This document shows positions 1 through 9,363 of a DNA stretch of 64,000 bases, piece after piece. How positions within the stretch are numbered: the first letter of the stretch is position 1; every line of letters starts with the position of its first letter. This DNA comes from Coneutiohabitans sp964457925 (lineage in GTDB: Bacteria; Zhuqueibacterota; Zhuqueibacteria; Zhuqueibacterales; Zhuqueibacteraceae): NCBI GenBank assembly GCA_964457925.1, contig CAYWGH010000026.1, forward strand, positions 1 through 64,000, written 5' to 3'. The translations under genes were made by a program, and so were the position numbers. The notes below the pieces were generated by a model. The model did not search any database, was not told where the DNA came from, and saw nothing but the letters and a program-made list of their open reading frames with translations.

Positions 1-111
1 AGAACATCCGCCCCCCGTTTGTCAAGGGAGCGTAGAGGCCAAATGACCTTATTTGCATTCCATCAACTTCTCTTTCTACTTCTCATGTCGCAGCCCAAGA
101 CTTCGGCCCTT

Positions 112-1353
112 TTACTTCGTTTTCAGCAGCACTCTCACCGAATCCAAACTGCCGTCATTGGGGGCGGGCGTGAGGCGCAAGAGATGGCAGATCAAATTAT
201 AAACATGAATATTTTGAAACGGACGCGCGACAAAGCCTGATTTAAATGCCGGGCCGTGTGCAATGAACGTGGCGCGCATGGAGGGCAACAGATTGTCGTA
301 ACCGTGATTGCCCCCCGAACGTTGCTCTCGGCCGCGGCGCTGAATCGACCAACCGTCGTCTGCAATGCCAATGATTGGCATGATGCGGCGATGGTTGCGA
401 TAGTGAAAGCGTTCGGGCATCTCGGCCTTGCGATACACCTGCAAATGCGGATGCGCCTTTGCCAGCTTCTGATAGACTTCTTCTTCGTTGTTTTGCAGCG
501 GCCGCAGCGCCAAAATCGGCGACCAATCCACGATGTCGACGGTTTGCAGATCGAGGTGATCATCGATATAAATCACGCGCTCCGCGCTGGTTGGAGCCAT
601 GCCGTGATCGGAAACGATGATGACATTGACTTGATCGAACAGGCCGCGTTTTTCGAGGCCTTGCACCAAATCTCCCATCACGCTGTCAATGGTGCTGATG
701 GCGGCCAGTATTTCCGGCGCGTCCGGGCCGAACGCATGGCCGGCGTCATCGATGAGGCTGAAATAAAGCGTAATCAGCGTGGGGCGCTGCGGCCTGGGCA
801 AATCGAGCCAGCTCAAGGCTTCTGCCACCCGCGCGCGATTGGGAATGTCGCCGTCATACCTCTTCCAAATTCTCGGGCGCACGCCGTTGATTTCCGCTTC
901 CGATCCCACCCAGAAATAGGTTGCACTGATTTGACCCTGCTTTTCGGCTGTCACCCAGACCGGCTCGCCGCCCCACCAGCGGCTGTCTTCCACGGCCTTG
1001 CGATCACTGATGCGAAAGCGCGCATTCATGTCCGGATCATACATGGTGTTCGACACGATGCCGTGATGCTCGGGATAAAGTCCGGTGACAATGGTGTAAT
1101 GATTGGGAAACGTTTTGCTGGGAAACGCCGGGATCATGCCCTGCGCCATCACACCGTTTTTTGCCAAACGCCGCAAATTCGGCGTGCCGGTTTTGTGGAT
1201 ATAATCATTGCGAAAGCCGTCAAGCGAAACGAGGATAACGGTGGGATCGAAATCAGCATTTGCGCTGGTGTGCTTGCCTGTTTGCCGGGCGCAGGCAGAG
1301 AGCATCAAAAAAACGGCAAAAATAGTCAACCAAGCCATTCGAAGTCTGCACAT
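112..1353 (-). CDS. Alkaline-phosphatase-superfamily phosphodiesterase (ENPP/NPP-like), predicted lipoprotein
   Basis: Predicted to hydrolyse phosphodiester or pyrophosphate bonds of nucleotides or phospholipid head groups outside the cytoplasm. The N-terminus is a lipoprotein signal with an LSAC lipobox near residue 21. The metal-site signatures of the nucleotide pyrophosphatase/phosphodiesterase family appear in order: VSLDGFR with its Asp, the nucleophile Thr in PSKTFPNHY, LIDDAGHAFGPD, VSDHGM and GNHGYDN. The length of 413 residues is normal for bacterial ENPP proteins. The ATG is chosen because GAAGG lies six bases upstream. The gene stands alone on the minus strand, about 160 bp beyond the end of the YiiX-like gene. 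The family is clear; the substrate cannot be told from sequence. Confidence 0.88.
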   Translation of the reverse strand: MCRLRMAWLTIFAVFLMLSACARQTGKHTSANADFDPTVILVSLDGFRNDYIHKTGTPNLRRLAKNGVMAQGMIPAFPSKTFPNHYTIVTGLYPEHHGIVSNTMYDPDMNARFRISDRKAVEDSRWWGGEPVWVTAEKQGQISATYFWVGSEAEINGVRPRIWKRYDGDIPNRARVAEALSWLDLPRPQRPTLITLYFSLIDDAGHAFGPDAPEILAAISTIDSVMGDLVQGLEKRGLFDQVNVIIVSDHGMAPTSAERVIYIDDHLDLQTVDIVDWSPILALRPLQNNEEEVYQKLAKAHPHLQVYRKAEMPERFHYRNHRRIMPIIGIADDGWSIQRRGREQRSGGNHGYDNLLPSMRATFIAHGPAFKSGFVARPFQNIHVYNLICHLLRLTPAPNDGSLDSVRVLLKTK

Positions 1354-1512
1354 ATGAGACCTTCATTGTTTTATGATTAAAGATTCAAGAGAATAGTTGC
1401 ACGATGCAAACGCGTCCGCTGAAAAGCAGCCACGAGGTAAGGTAAAATGAAAAAACGCGTCGATCACAACGAACAACTGGCGTTGTTCGAGCGGTCGGTC
1501 TCTGCCGCGGGC

Positions 1513-3000
1513 CTACAACATTTCTTCTCTCGCCTCGCGCGCCAACCGCACCAACTCCCAATACGGCGCGCGATAGCCATTCTGCCGGTGAAACGCTTCG
1601 GCCTGCTGCAGCACTTTTTCTTTCCGGGCGCGATGCGCTTGATTGAATTGTTGATGCCGCAGCGCCGCTGCCGCATTCATGCCCTCAGGAACCGGGCCGA
1701 TTTTGCCAAGCGCGTTGAGCAGCATGCTATAGCCCTTCATCGCGCGCGCCAGCGGCAGCAGATACCAGGCATATCCCAGGCGATCGCCGGCTTCTGCGCC
1801 TTCGAGCATGGCGTCGATCACCGCGTTGTCAACGTGATCCTGATAAAGCGTTTCCGGATCGCGCCATTCCGCCACCACGCGCAATTGCGGATCGTACTCC
1901 AAGTCTGCGGGCTCCTGCGTTTCAAAATGCTTGACGCCGAACGCCGCCAACCAGGCGCTCACACCCGGCGTCGAGATGTGAGAGATTCCCATCCACAAAT
2001 TGACGCCGAATTTGCGATAAGCCGCAGAGGCCACTTCCGAACAGAACTGCTTGCTGCCGTCATGATAATTCATCTCGAAATCATACGGAATGTGCTGCGT
2101 GCGCGCCTGCTGCAGCGCAGCAGCCGCGGCTTTGTGCGGCAGCAACGGATCTGCGGCTAAGGCAGGCAGATCCGCGCGCAAGCGCAACACCATCACACGC
2201 AGCTTTTTGTCGCGCAAGTATTCTTCCAGCGTGGCAATGGCAACCCCACGCTCGATATGCGCCTCGACGATCGAGGCGAGGCTGGTTTTCTCATCGACGT
2301 GAACGAGCGCGATATGCGAAAAATTTCCGGGATAATCATTGCCGCGCGCGATCAACGCCGAGGTGGGCGCGCCGCCGCGCGACACCAGAATATCGCCGCT
2401 GTGAATCGCAACTCCAAGGATTTTGGCCGACGGCGTTTGCGACGGCTCCTCCTCGCCGCGCGTCAGCGCCGGCAAAGAGTCTAGCGGCGCTTGCAGCATG
2501 ACTTCCTCCAATGCCGCGCGGCTGCCGTAGAGCAGGCGATAAATGCGATTACGCGTGGCGGCTTCGGAAAAATTCCATTGTTGCGATTGCGCCTTCACCA
2601 GCTTGCGCAGGCGTGTTTGAAGCTGCGCATAGCCGGAAAGTTTTTTCGGACAAGCTGCTACTTGCGGCGCCGCTTCAAAAACAATTTTCTCGATTTCTGC
2701 GAAAAGTGCGTCTTCGGGCTGCCGCGCAGCAGCGGCGAGTGAATCGAGCAGCCGATGGCCGGAAGCAAATTCGGCCTCGATGACCGGCGCCAATTCCTCG
2801 CAACCTTGTTGGCGCGCATTTCTAAAGCGTTCTTCCAGGGTTTTCCAATATTCGTCTTTATTCCATACGAAGGGTTGTTTGTCGCTGGCTGCAGGCTCCG
2901 GCGGGTTTGAAGCGGGAATAAGTAAAAGAAGATAAAGCCCGGCAAGCGCGAGCGCAATGCGCCCAACCATTTTGCCCCGGCGCTGTTGTGATGAACTCAT
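1513..3000 (-). CDS. YiiX/YebB-like permuted papain-fold amidase (NlpC/P60 superfamily), membrane-anchored
   Basis: Predicted cysteine amidase or peptidase of the YiiX/C92 group. A single N-terminal hydrophobic segment after an SQQRRGK basic stretch would anchor it or act as a signal. The catalytic region starts with GDILVSRGG, typical of this family, followed by NFSHIALV with the His and QFCSEVAS with the Cys, the permuted order of papain-like folds. About 180 residues before the domain are helical and unassigned. The ATG at 3000 gives a conventional signal-like N-terminus; an in-frame ATG at 3072 would add 24 residues and start only 18 bp after the DUF1761 gene, so the start is unresolved. 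It probably shares a transcript with that gene. Substrate unknown: lipid amides and peptidoglycan peptides are both possible. Confidence 0.75.
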   Translation of the reverse strand: MSSSQQRRGKMVGRIALALAGLYLLLLIPASNPPEPAASDKQPFVWNKDEYWKTLEERFRNARQQGCEELAPVIEAEFASGHRLLDSLAAAARQPEDALFAEIEKIVFEAAPQVAACPKKLSGYAQLQTRLRKLVKAQSQQWNFSEAATRNRIYRLLYGSRAALEEVMLQAPLDSLPALTRGEEEPSQTPSAKILGVAIHSGDILVSRGGAPTSALIARGNDYPGNFSHIALVHVDEKTSLASIVEAHIERGVAIATLEEYLRDKKLRVMVLRLRADLPALAADPLLPHKAAAAALQQARTQHIPYDFEMNYHDGSKQFCSEVASAAYRKFGVNLWMGISHISTPGVSAWLAAFGVKHFETQEPADLEYDPQLRVVAEWRDPETLYQDHVDNAVIDAMLEGAEAGDRLGYAWYLLPLARAMKGYSMLLNALGKIGPVPEGMNAAAALRHQQFNQAHRARKEKVLQQAEAFHRQNGYRAPYWELVRLAREAREEML

Positions 3001-3090
3001 GAGGTCATCCGCTAATTTTGCCGTGATCGATTTTGTTGGCGGAATAACAGCGCCTTCCGGATCGAACCTCATCCGGAAGGCGGTAGGCGT

Positions 3091-3498
3091 TCAATGCCAC
3101 GCGCCTAAAATTGCGCCGGCGATAACCAAGCCCACAAGATTATAGCCGCTGTCAATGAGAAAAAGTTTGAGCGGGCGATCTTCAAACGTGCTGGTGGTGA
3201 AGCTCGTCATCGCGCTGAAGCCCAGGCCTGCCATCAAGCCGGTTTCCGCGCCGCTGAAAAGATTCGCAGGCGGCACGCGCGTGATGAAAATCGCCAGGAC
3301 ATACGCGATAATCAGCGAGCTGATGAGCGCCACCGCATAAGCCTTGCCTGCGCCGCCCTTCTTCTTGATGTCCTCTTCCGTTGTGCCCAGTAAGGCCATC
3401 CACGGCCTGGCGAACAACATCGGTGAATACCACAAACCGCCCAGCACGAAATACACCACTGCCGCCACCAATACCGCCAAAGGATTGATGCTCTCCAT
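3091..3498 (-). CDS. DUF1761 family membrane protein
   Basis: Small integral membrane protein of 135 residues with four predicted hydrophobic helices. It opens with INPLAVLVAAVVYFVLGGLW, followed by YSPMLFARPW; the GGLWYSPxLF pattern is characteristic of DUF1761. Function is unknown for the family. Reading leftward, its stop lies close to the YiiX-like gene, so the two are probably co-transcribed. A GGAGGTGAGG stretch just upstream of the ATG is a strong ribosome binding site. Confidence 0.8.
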   Translation of the reverse strand: MESINPLAVLVAAVVYFVLGGLWYSPMLFARPWMALLGTTEEDIKKKGGAGKAYAVALISSLIIAYVLAIFITRVPPANLFSGAETGLMAGLGFSAMTSFTTSTFEDRPLKLFLIDSGYNLVGLVIAGAILGAWH

Positions 3499-3631
3499 GC
3501 CTCACCTCCGTTAAAAGAGTTTGTCTGTCAAAGCAGGCGTGTTTGCCTGCTCTTGGCGCCGCAATTTAACCGCCCGGCTGCAAATATCAAGCGCTTTGTT
3601 TTTCCGCTGCCTGGCCACGCCTAAAATGCGC

Positions 3632-3660
3632 TTGACATCCAATCAAAAACTGTCTATATT
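3632..3660 (+). promoter_or_regulatory. Sigma70-type promoter of the cold-shock gene
   Basis: TTGACA at 3632-3637 and TATATT at 3655-3660 are separated by exactly 17 bp, a near-consensus housekeeping promoter. Transcription would start near 3667 and leave a leader of about 80 nt before the ATG at 3750. Long 5' leaders are common for cold-shock genes and often act as RNA thermosensors; whether this one does is inference. Confidence 0.75.
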
Positions 3661-3749
3661 TTTTCGCCAAATCGAACGTGTGCACGGCTTTCTTGTGCAA
3701 TGGTTGCGGAAACCCGGCGCACATATTAATACCGGAGTTGTTGCAGGAT

Positions 3750-3953
3750 ATGCCACGCGGCCGAGTGAAGTGGTTTAACGAGAACAAGGGATACGGATTC
3801 ATCGAACCGCTGGCAGGCGGCGAAGAGGTGTTCGTTCATTTTTCCGTTATTCAGATGGAAGGATTCAAAACGTTGCCGCAAGGCACTGAAGTCGAATTTG
3901 AATATGTGCCGGGCGAAAAGGGGCCGCAAGCGACAAAAGTCACGAGAGTGTAA
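3750..3953 (+). CDS. Cold-shock protein (CspA family, single CSD)
   Basis: A 67-residue OB-fold nucleic-acid-binding protein that would act as an RNA chaperone in the cytoplasm. RNP1 reads KGYGFIEP and RNP2 reads VFVHFS; the protein opens with the canonical RGRVKWFNENKGYGF. The ATG at 3750 is chosen because it gives the usual family length; an upstream in-frame ATG at 3678 lies in the leader and would add 24 residues unlike any Csp. The gene has its own strong promoter (3632-3660) and a terminator (3988-4022), so it is monocistronic. Confidence 0.95.
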   Translation: MPRGRVKWFNENKGYGFIEPLAGGEEVFVHFSVIQMEGFKTLPQGTEVEFEYVPGEKGPQATKVTRV

Positions 3954-3987
3954 GCCCGCCGCGCCGAGGTTTCTTACGCCAACTATC

Positions 3988-4022
3988 GAACCCCGATTGC
4001 TGCCTGATCGGGGTTCGTTTTA
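3988..4022 (+). terminator. Rho-independent terminator of the cold-shock gene
   Basis: A perfect 10-bp stem, GAACCCCGAT (3988-3997) with ATCGGGGTTC (4007-4016), closes a 9-nt loop and is followed by GTTTTAT. It lies 35 bp after the cold-shock stop codon. Confidence 0.85.
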
Positions 4023-4060
4023 TAGATCGACGCAACGCAAGATCAATCGGGAGAGTAACC

Positions 4061-4573
4061 GTGAAATTCGATGCACCAGCCATTCAGAAAATTGCCGAGG
4101 TGCTGCAAACCGAAGTGAAAGAGCGTGGCAATAATTTTCGCATGGTTTTGGATCACCCGGAGTCCGGGCGGCGGCTCTCGCTCGAGATTTATCCCGAAAT
4201 CGCGATCAGCAAAAACAAAGGCAGCCTGATTTCGGTGTACACCGCCTCCAGCCATTTGCAACTGCACTTCTGCACGGGTTTCGTGGTCAGCGAGGCGCTC
4301 GGAGAAGTCACGTTTGTGGCCGAGAATAAAGGCAAAGTGTGCGGCCTGATCATCGAGAAAGAGGCCGGGTGTTCGTTGTTTGCGAACGTCGATGCAAAAG
4401 TCTTGTCCGGCGATTTTACCACGCTTGGGCCGGAAGTCATGCTCTCCGGCATCGCGCTCTCGCTCACTGAAAGCATCTTGCCCAAGCCTAGGAAAACGCA
4501 GCGGACAAAAAAGACTGCGAAGAAGGCAGTGAAATCATCGAGAAAGAAAACCTCGCCGCGCCGGCGGAAATAA
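4061..4573 (+). CDS. Hypothetical protein with lysine/arginine-rich tail
   Basis: I do not recognise a family. The 170-residue protein has a mixed alpha/beta body of about 140 residues and a strongly basic, low-complexity tail rich in KK, SRKK and RRRK, like the tails of histone-H1-like or other nucleic-acid-binding proteins. Translation starts at GTG 4061, with GGGAGAG six bases upstream; the next in-frame ATG is far inside. The stop is 14 bp before the recombinase gene, so the two are probably one operon. The body contains a pair of cysteines in CGLIIEKEAGC. DNA or RNA association is inferred only from the tail. Confidence 0.7.
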   Translation: MKFDAPAIQKIAEVLQTEVKERGNNFRMVLDHPESGRRLSLEIYPEIAISKNKGSLISVYTASSHLQLHFCTGFVVSEALGEVTFVAENKGKVCGLIIEKEAGCSLFANVDAKVLSGDFTTLGPEVMLSGIALSLTESILPKPRKTQRTKKTAKKAVKSSRKKTSPRRRK

Positions 4574-4587
4574 ATGATTAGAAAGCG

Positions 4588-5502
4588 ATGGAAAATTACA
4601 TCGCGGAATTTCTCGACTATTTGCGCGCTGAAAAACATCTTGCCAAGAACACCGTCATCTCCTATGGATTCGATTTAAAACGTTATGCCGCCTTTCTTGC
4701 CCAGCGCCACCTCACCACCCCGGCAGAAGTTACTGTTGCCGACATCCGCGCGCTGCTCGCCGAACTGACGCATTTGGGGTTCGCCACGACCAGCATCGGC
4801 CGCCAGCTCGCAGCCATTCGCATGTTTCACCGTTATCTCGTCGGAGAGAAATATTGCGCGCACGATCCCGCAGAAACGCTCTCGCTGCCGCGCCAAAGCC
4901 AAAAAATTCCTCACGTGCTCGACATCGCAGAAATCGAGTTATTATTGCAGCAGCCGGACGTCGCCATGGCGCTGGGCGTGCGCGATCGCGCGTTATTGGA
5001 GTTTCTCTATGCCACCGGTACGCGCGTCTCCGAGGCCATCGAACTGGGCATGGACGATCTCTTTTTGCAGCAGCATTTTGTGCGCATCTTCGGCAAAGGC
5101 TCGAAAGAGCGGCTCGTGCCCATCGGCGAAGTCGCAATTGAGTGGGTAAGAAATTACTGTGAGCAAATCCGGCCGCAGCTTATCCGCAAGCGCCGCACCC
5201 AGGAAAAGGTTTTTGTCAATGCGCGCGGCGGCAAATTCTCGCGCATGGGGGTGTGGAAAATTTTGCGCGGCTACTTGAATGCCGCAGGCATTACCAAACC
5301 GGCCTCGCCGCACACCATCCGTCATTCGTTCGCCACGCATTTGCTCGAGGGCGGCGCGGATTTGCGCGCGGTGCAGGAGATGCTCGGCCACGCCGATCTG
5401 GCCACCACGCAAATTTATACGCATCTCGATCGCGCCTATTTGAAGGAAGTTCACCGGCAATTTCATCCGCGCGAAAAGCATTTTGACGCCACAGGCAATT
5501 GA
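4588..5502 (+). CDS. xerD: Tyrosine recombinase XerC/XerD family
   Basis: Site-specific recombinase predicted to resolve chromosome dimers at a dif site. Residues 1-95 form the SAM-like core-binding domain and residues 105-295 the catalytic domain. All catalytic residues are present: Arg146 in TGTRVSE, Lys173 in GKGSKER, His242 and Arg245 in HTIRHSF, His268 in LGHADL and the nucleophile Tyr277 in TQIYTHLD. The length of 304 is normal for Xer proteins, and no integrase-type extension or nearby att-like duplication is seen, which favours a housekeeping role. XerC and XerD cannot be told apart here; I use xerD because this form resembles the single Xer found in many genomes. Confidence 0.88.
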   Translation: MENYIAEFLDYLRAEKHLAKNTVISYGFDLKRYAAFLAQRHLTTPAEVTVADIRALLAELTHLGFATTSIGRQLAAIRMFHRYLVGEKYCAHDPAETLSLPRQSQKIPHVLDIAEIELLLQQPDVAMALGVRDRALLEFLYATGTRVSEAIELGMDDLFLQQHFVRIFGKGSKERLVPIGEVAIEWVRNYCEQIRPQLIRKRRTQEKVFVNARGGKFSRMGVWKILRGYLNAAGITKPASPHTIRHSFATHLLEGGADLRAVQEMLGHADLATTQIYTHLDRAYLKEVHRQFHPREKHFDATGN

Positions 5503-5929
5503 TAATTTTGCCAGTGGAACAGGCATTGGAGTTCTTTGCGTTTTACACCTTGAAACTTGCCTCATGCACTGTTACCATAATTTTTGTCGCCCCGGCCCCT
5601 CGCAAACCGCTGTCAAAGCCAATAAATTCGCGGTTGCAACAGCGCCTCATAGGGGCAACACTGCCAAATTGAAGTAACTGTGTAAATAGCTTGACTATGT
5701 CAGATTCACCGCTGAGAGGCAGAGAGCGCTGGGATTTCCAATAAATCTTACTCTGCGATCTCCAGGTCACTGCGGTGATTTTTGGAATGTGACATTGTCG
5801 AGATAGGGTGTGGCCGAAACCCCCTTTTAGCGCATAATCGATGAGGCTAACCATTTATTTCGAGTGCGCCTTTTGAGCGAAAGCAGGTTTTTCTGCCACA
5901 GGTAGTGGAATCTCGGGATTGATTGCCAT
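5503..5929 (+). other. Intergenic region with repeat copy 1
   Basis: The 427 bp between the recombinase and the histidine kinase hold copy 1 of the dispersed ~110-bp palindrome (5691-5802). The remainder is unremarkable. No convincing sigma70 promoter or RNA gene was found. Confidence 0.6.
5691..5802 (+). repeat. Dispersed ~110-bp imperfect palindrome, copy 1
   Basis: Starts TTGACTATGTCAGATTCACC and ends GACATTGTCGAG. The ends are imperfect inverted repeats, and an inner pair (CACCGCTGAGAGGCAGAG against CTCTGCGATCTCC plus CACTGCGGTG) extends the fold into one long hairpin. Sister copies lie at 9483, 20381, 32259 and 40713. No ORF is present inside. Confidence 0.85.
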
Positions 5930-7561
5930 ATGAATGAACCCGCGCTGAACGCGCATCGCATGCGAAAATTGATTCAGGCAATTAAAGGTTACGTTTATAC
6001 CGTCAAAGTCGAGAACGGCTTTGCGGTCGCGACCTACCACGGCGAAGGCTGCGCCGAAGTTACCGGCTACACACCCGAGGATCACCGCCGGGATCATGAT
6101 CTTTGGTTCAAGATGGTGTATGAGGACGATCGTGAGGCGGTGACCCGGCACGCGGCAAAGGCGTTGGCGGGCGAGGAGCAGCCACCGCTCGAGCATCGCA
6201 TCATCCACCGCGACGGCTCATTGCGCTGGGTGAAGAGCACGATTGCCCTGAACAAGGACGAGCGGGGACGCCTGCTTTCATATGACGGGTTGATCACAAA
6301 CATCAGTGTGCGCAAAAGCGCCGAGGAAGCGCTGCGCGAAAGCGAGCAACGTTACAAACGCCTGCTTGCTTCGGTGACGGATTATATCTACACCGTGCGC
6401 GTCGCCGGCGGCGTCGCGCTCGAAACAACGCACGGCCCCGGCTGTGTTGCGGTGACCGGCTATGCGCCGGAAGAATTGGACGCGGATAAAGAGTTGTGGT
6501 ATCGCATGCTGCATGAAGATGATCGTGAAACCGTGATCGCCCGCGCCCATCGCGCCATGCAGGGCGAGGCCGTGCCCGGCCTGGAACATCGCATCATTCA
6601 CAAAGACGGCGGCGTGCGGTGGGTGAAAAATTTTATCGTGCTGCGGCGCAACGCCCAGGGCGCAGTGGTTTCGTATGACGGCCTGGTGCGCAACATCACT
6701 GCCCGAAAAAGAGCGGAGGCGCTGGCGGAGGAGAGGCGGCAACAGCTCATGCAGGCGGACAAGCTTGCGAGTTTGGGCATTTTGGTGCAGGGTGTGGCGC
6801 ATGAAATCAACAATCCCAACAATTACATTTTGCTGAACGCAAAATTCCTGTCGCGCGGCTGGCGCGAAGTCAAGCCGATTCTTGATGAATATGCCGCCCG
6901 TAACGGCGATTTCATCCTCGCCGGGCTGCGTTATTCGCAGATGTATGATAAAATCTCGCAATTGTTTGCCGGGTTGATCGACGGCTCCAAACGCATTCAG
7001 AAAATCGTGCTCAGCTTGAAAAATTTCGGACGGGAAGGCGTGCGCGGCGTGCACGATCTGGTCGATATCAACAACGTCGTGGGAAACGCCATCACCATCG
7101 TTAATGCGTTGATTAAAAAATCCACTGAACGATTTCACGTGTCGCTCGCGCCGAATCTTCCGCCCGTCATGGGCAATGCGCAGCAGCTTGAACAAGTGTT
7201 GATCAATCTGCTCACCAATTCTTGCCAGGCGCTGCGGCGCCGCGACGCGGGCTTGCGCCTTGAAACCTGGCATGAGGCTGAGCACAACCGCCTCGTCGTG
7301 CGCGTCATCGACGAGGGCATCGGCATTCCGGAGACGGATTTGAAGCGCATTTTTGATCCGTTTTTCACCACCAAACGCGAGCTGGGCGGCACCGGCTTGG
7401 GCCTTTCGATTTCGTACAAAATCATTGCGGATCATGGCGGCGATCTGAGTTTCAAATCGCAAGTAGAAAAGGGCACAACGGCAACGGTGACGCTGCCCGC
7501 GGCGAGTATCGCTGCGTCGAGTTCAGGAGCCTTTCGCGCTGTTGCAAAGGCTCTGTCATAA
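5930..7561 (+). CDS. PAS-PAS sensor histidine kinase
   Basis: Cytoplasmic sensor kinase: no membrane segment is visible in its 543 residues. Two PAS/PAC repeats (about residues 10-130 and 135-255) resemble each other closely, each with ENGFAVAT/AGGVALET, a W-Y/F-MVYEDDRE-like loop and an EHRIIH-DG-RWVK PAC motif, which suggests internal duplication. A short helix leads to the H box around His291 (GVAHEINNPNNY), then HATPase with N box NLLTNSCQA, DEGIGIP and GGTGLGLSIS. HEINNP H boxes are common in NtrB-like and PAS kinases that pair with NtrC-type regulators, and the next gene is one. The signal is unknown; a redox or small-ligand signal is possible. Confidence 0.92.
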   Translation: MNEPALNAHRMRKLIQAIKGYVYTVKVENGFAVATYHGEGCAEVTGYTPEDHRRDHDLWFKMVYEDDREAVTRHAAKALAGEEQPPLEHRIIHRDGSLRWVKSTIALNKDERGRLLSYDGLITNISVRKSAEEALRESEQRYKRLLASVTDYIYTVRVAGGVALETTHGPGCVAVTGYAPEELDADKELWYRMLHEDDRETVIARAHRAMQGEAVPGLEHRIIHKDGGVRWVKNFIVLRRNAQGAVVSYDGLVRNITARKRAEALAEERRQQLMQADKLASLGILVQGVAHEINNPNNYILLNAKFLSRGWREVKPILDEYAARNGDFILAGLRYSQMYDKISQLFAGLIDGSKRIQKIVLSLKNFGREGVRGVHDLVDINNVVGNAITIVNALIKKSTERFHVSLAPNLPPVMGNAQQLEQVLINLLTNSCQALRRRDAGLRLETWHEAEHNRLVVRVIDEGIGIPETDLKRIFDPFFTTKRELGGTGLGLSISYKIIADHGGDLSFKSQVEKGTTATVTLPAASIAASSSGAFRAVAKALS

Positions 7562-7651
7562 AAACAGTCGCGCCCACACAATTTTATTTTGCCTTTGAGC
7601 GCGTTGTGGCCTGCTTGAAATTAATGAGGAAAATGAAAATCTCTTAAGCAA

Positions 7652-9085
7652 ATGCCCCCCACCACCTATCCCGAGTATCCCGTACTGCTCATTGATGACG
7701 AAGAGCGGTTCTTATTCAGCATGGAAATTACGCTGCATGCGGGCGGCATTACGGCTGTGAGCAAATGCCAGGACAGCCGCCAGGCGCTGGCGTTGTTGGC
7801 GCAGCAAAAACATTCCGTGGTTTTGCTGGATTTGTACATGCCCCATCTCTCGGGAAAAGAGCTGTTGCCGCAGCTCATTGAAGCCTATCCGGAAACGCCC
7901 GTCATTGTGTTGACCGCGGTAAATGAGGTGGAAAGCGCGGTGGAGTGCATGAAAGCAGGCGCGTTCGAGTACATCGTCAAGCCGGTGGATGATGCGCGAT
8001 TGGTGACCGCCATCCGGCATGCCCTGCACATGCAGGAGATCAAAAATGAAAATGATTTGCTAAAAAAAACGCTGTTGTCCGACGATCACTTGCAGCATCC
8101 CGAGGCGTTTGCCGAAATCATCACGCAGCATGCCGCCATGCGGCGCATTTTTAAATACATCGAAGCAATTGCCGCCACGCCGTTGCCCGTGCTTATCACC
8201 GGCGAAACCGGAGTGGGCAAGGAACTGGTGGCGAATGCCATTCATCGCGTGAGCGGCCGGCCGGGCGAATTCGTTGCCGTCAATGTCGCGGGCGTGGAGG
8301 ATGCGTTATTCTCCGATACCTTGTTCGGGCATCTGCGCGGCGCATTCACCGGCGCGGAAAAACTGCGCCGCGGCTTGATTGAGCAGGCCGCGGGCGGAAC
8401 ATTGTTCCTGGATGAAATCGGCGATTTGAGCGCGGAATCGCAAGTGAAGCTGTTGCGGCTGCTGCAGGAGGGCCGGTATTATCCGTTAGGCTCGGATATG
8501 CCCAAAATGTCGGAGGCGCGCATCGTGGCGGCAACGCATCACGATTTGGCTGCAAAGCTGAATGCCGGAGGCTTCCGCAAAGATCTCTACTATCGCTTGC
8601 AAGCGCATCATATTCACATTCCGCCGCTGCGCCAACGCCTGGACGATCTTCCGTTTTTGATTGAAAGCTATTTGGAAAAGGCCGCGCGTGTGCTCAACAA
8701 AAAGAAGCCGACTGCGCCGCGCGAGCTGGCCGCGCTGCTGCGCACGTATCCTTTTCCCGGCAATGTGCGCGAATTGGAAGGCATGATCTTCGATGCGGTG
8801 AGCCGGCATACCGCGGGCGTGCTGGCCATGAATTCCTTTCGCGAGAAAATCTCTCAACCTGGCGGGCAGGGAAGTTTGCCGGGCGCAGCGCTAGCGCCGG
8901 CGGAAAGCGAAGCCCCGAATGTCTTGAGGTTTTCCGAGCGTCTCCCGACGTTGACAGAAGCGGAACAGTTGTTGATTCAAGAAGCGCTGCGGCGCGCGGG
9001 CGGCAATCAAACCATTGCCGCAAGTTTGCTGGGATTATCACGGCGCGCTCTGAATAATCGCCTGCGCCGCGAAGAACGTAAGTGA
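7652..9085 (+). CDS. Sigma54-dependent response regulator (NtrC family)
   Basis: Transcription activator of 477 residues. The receiver domain has its phosphoacceptor Asp60 in VVLLDLYMPHLSG and Lys110 in YIVKPVDD. The AAA+ domain has Walker A GETGVGKE at 184-191, the sigma54-contacting GAFTGA loop at 230-235 and Walker B LFLDEIGD from 251. A Fis-type helix-turn-helix ends the protein (NQTIAASLLGLSRRALNNRL). All residues needed for phosphorylation, ATP hydrolysis and sigma54 contact are intact. It starts 90 bp after the histidine kinase and is almost certainly its partner. A candidate sigma54 promoter lies 280 bp downstream at 9364-9384. Confidence 0.95.
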   Translation: MPPTTYPEYPVLLIDDEERFLFSMEITLHAGGITAVSKCQDSRQALALLAQQKHSVVLLDLYMPHLSGKELLPQLIEAYPETPVIVLTAVNEVESAVECMKAGAFEYIVKPVDDARLVTAIRHALHMQEIKNENDLLKKTLLSDDHLQHPEAFAEIITQHAAMRRIFKYIEAIAATPLPVLITGETGVGKELVANAIHRVSGRPGEFVAVNVAGVEDALFSDTLFGHLRGAFTGAEKLRRGLIEQAAGGTLFLDEIGDLSAESQVKLLRLLQEGRYYPLGSDMPKMSEARIVAATHHDLAAKLNAGGFRKDLYYRLQAHHIHIPPLRQRLDDLPFLIESYLEKAARVLNKKKPTAPRELAALLRTYPFPGNVRELEGMIFDAVSRHTAGVLAMNSFREKISQPGGQGSLPGAALAPAESEAPNVLRFSERLPTLTEAEQLLIQEALRRAGGNQTIAASLLGLSRRALNNRLRREERK

Positions 9086-9180
9086 TGAGTGTCTCTCCGA
9101 ATTGTGTTCTCTCCATTTTTTAGCCGCCGATCTTCAGAAATTCGATTTTTGATGCGACAGTCACCCGAGTATACTGGAAC

Positions 9181-9290
9181 GGGTGCCACAAAATTGCCCA
9201 TCCTACGCAACTGCCTTTCTACCGATTTCAATTAATTTTAAAAAATTTAATCCAGCGACAAGCCGCCTGGCGATACTTTTCGTGGCACCC
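9181..9290 (+). repeat. Spaced inverted repeat GGGTGCCAC / GTGGCACCC
   Basis: GGGTGCCAC at 9181-9189 is exactly complementary to GTGGCACCC at 9282-9290; the pairing extends past one mismatch into AAAA/TTTT. The arms are 92 bp apart. They could form a stem in RNA or a looped binding site, but nothing further supports either. Confidence 0.4.
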
Positions 9291-9363
9291 CTCCCGAAAT
9301 TTTTAACAGATATTTTCTAAATGCTATGCGATGTTTTTAATGAATTTGAATTTGTTCTTGAGG

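Noticed and set aside
256..1380. Long open frame on the plus strand opposite the phosphodiesterase gene
   Set aside because: Its product has no recognisable motif, while the minus frame has a lipobox and all ENPP motifs; it is a shadow of codon bias.
4588..5502. Phage or integrative-element integrase
   Set aside because: Length and motifs fit housekeeping Xer; there is no tRNA, att repeat or phage gene nearby.
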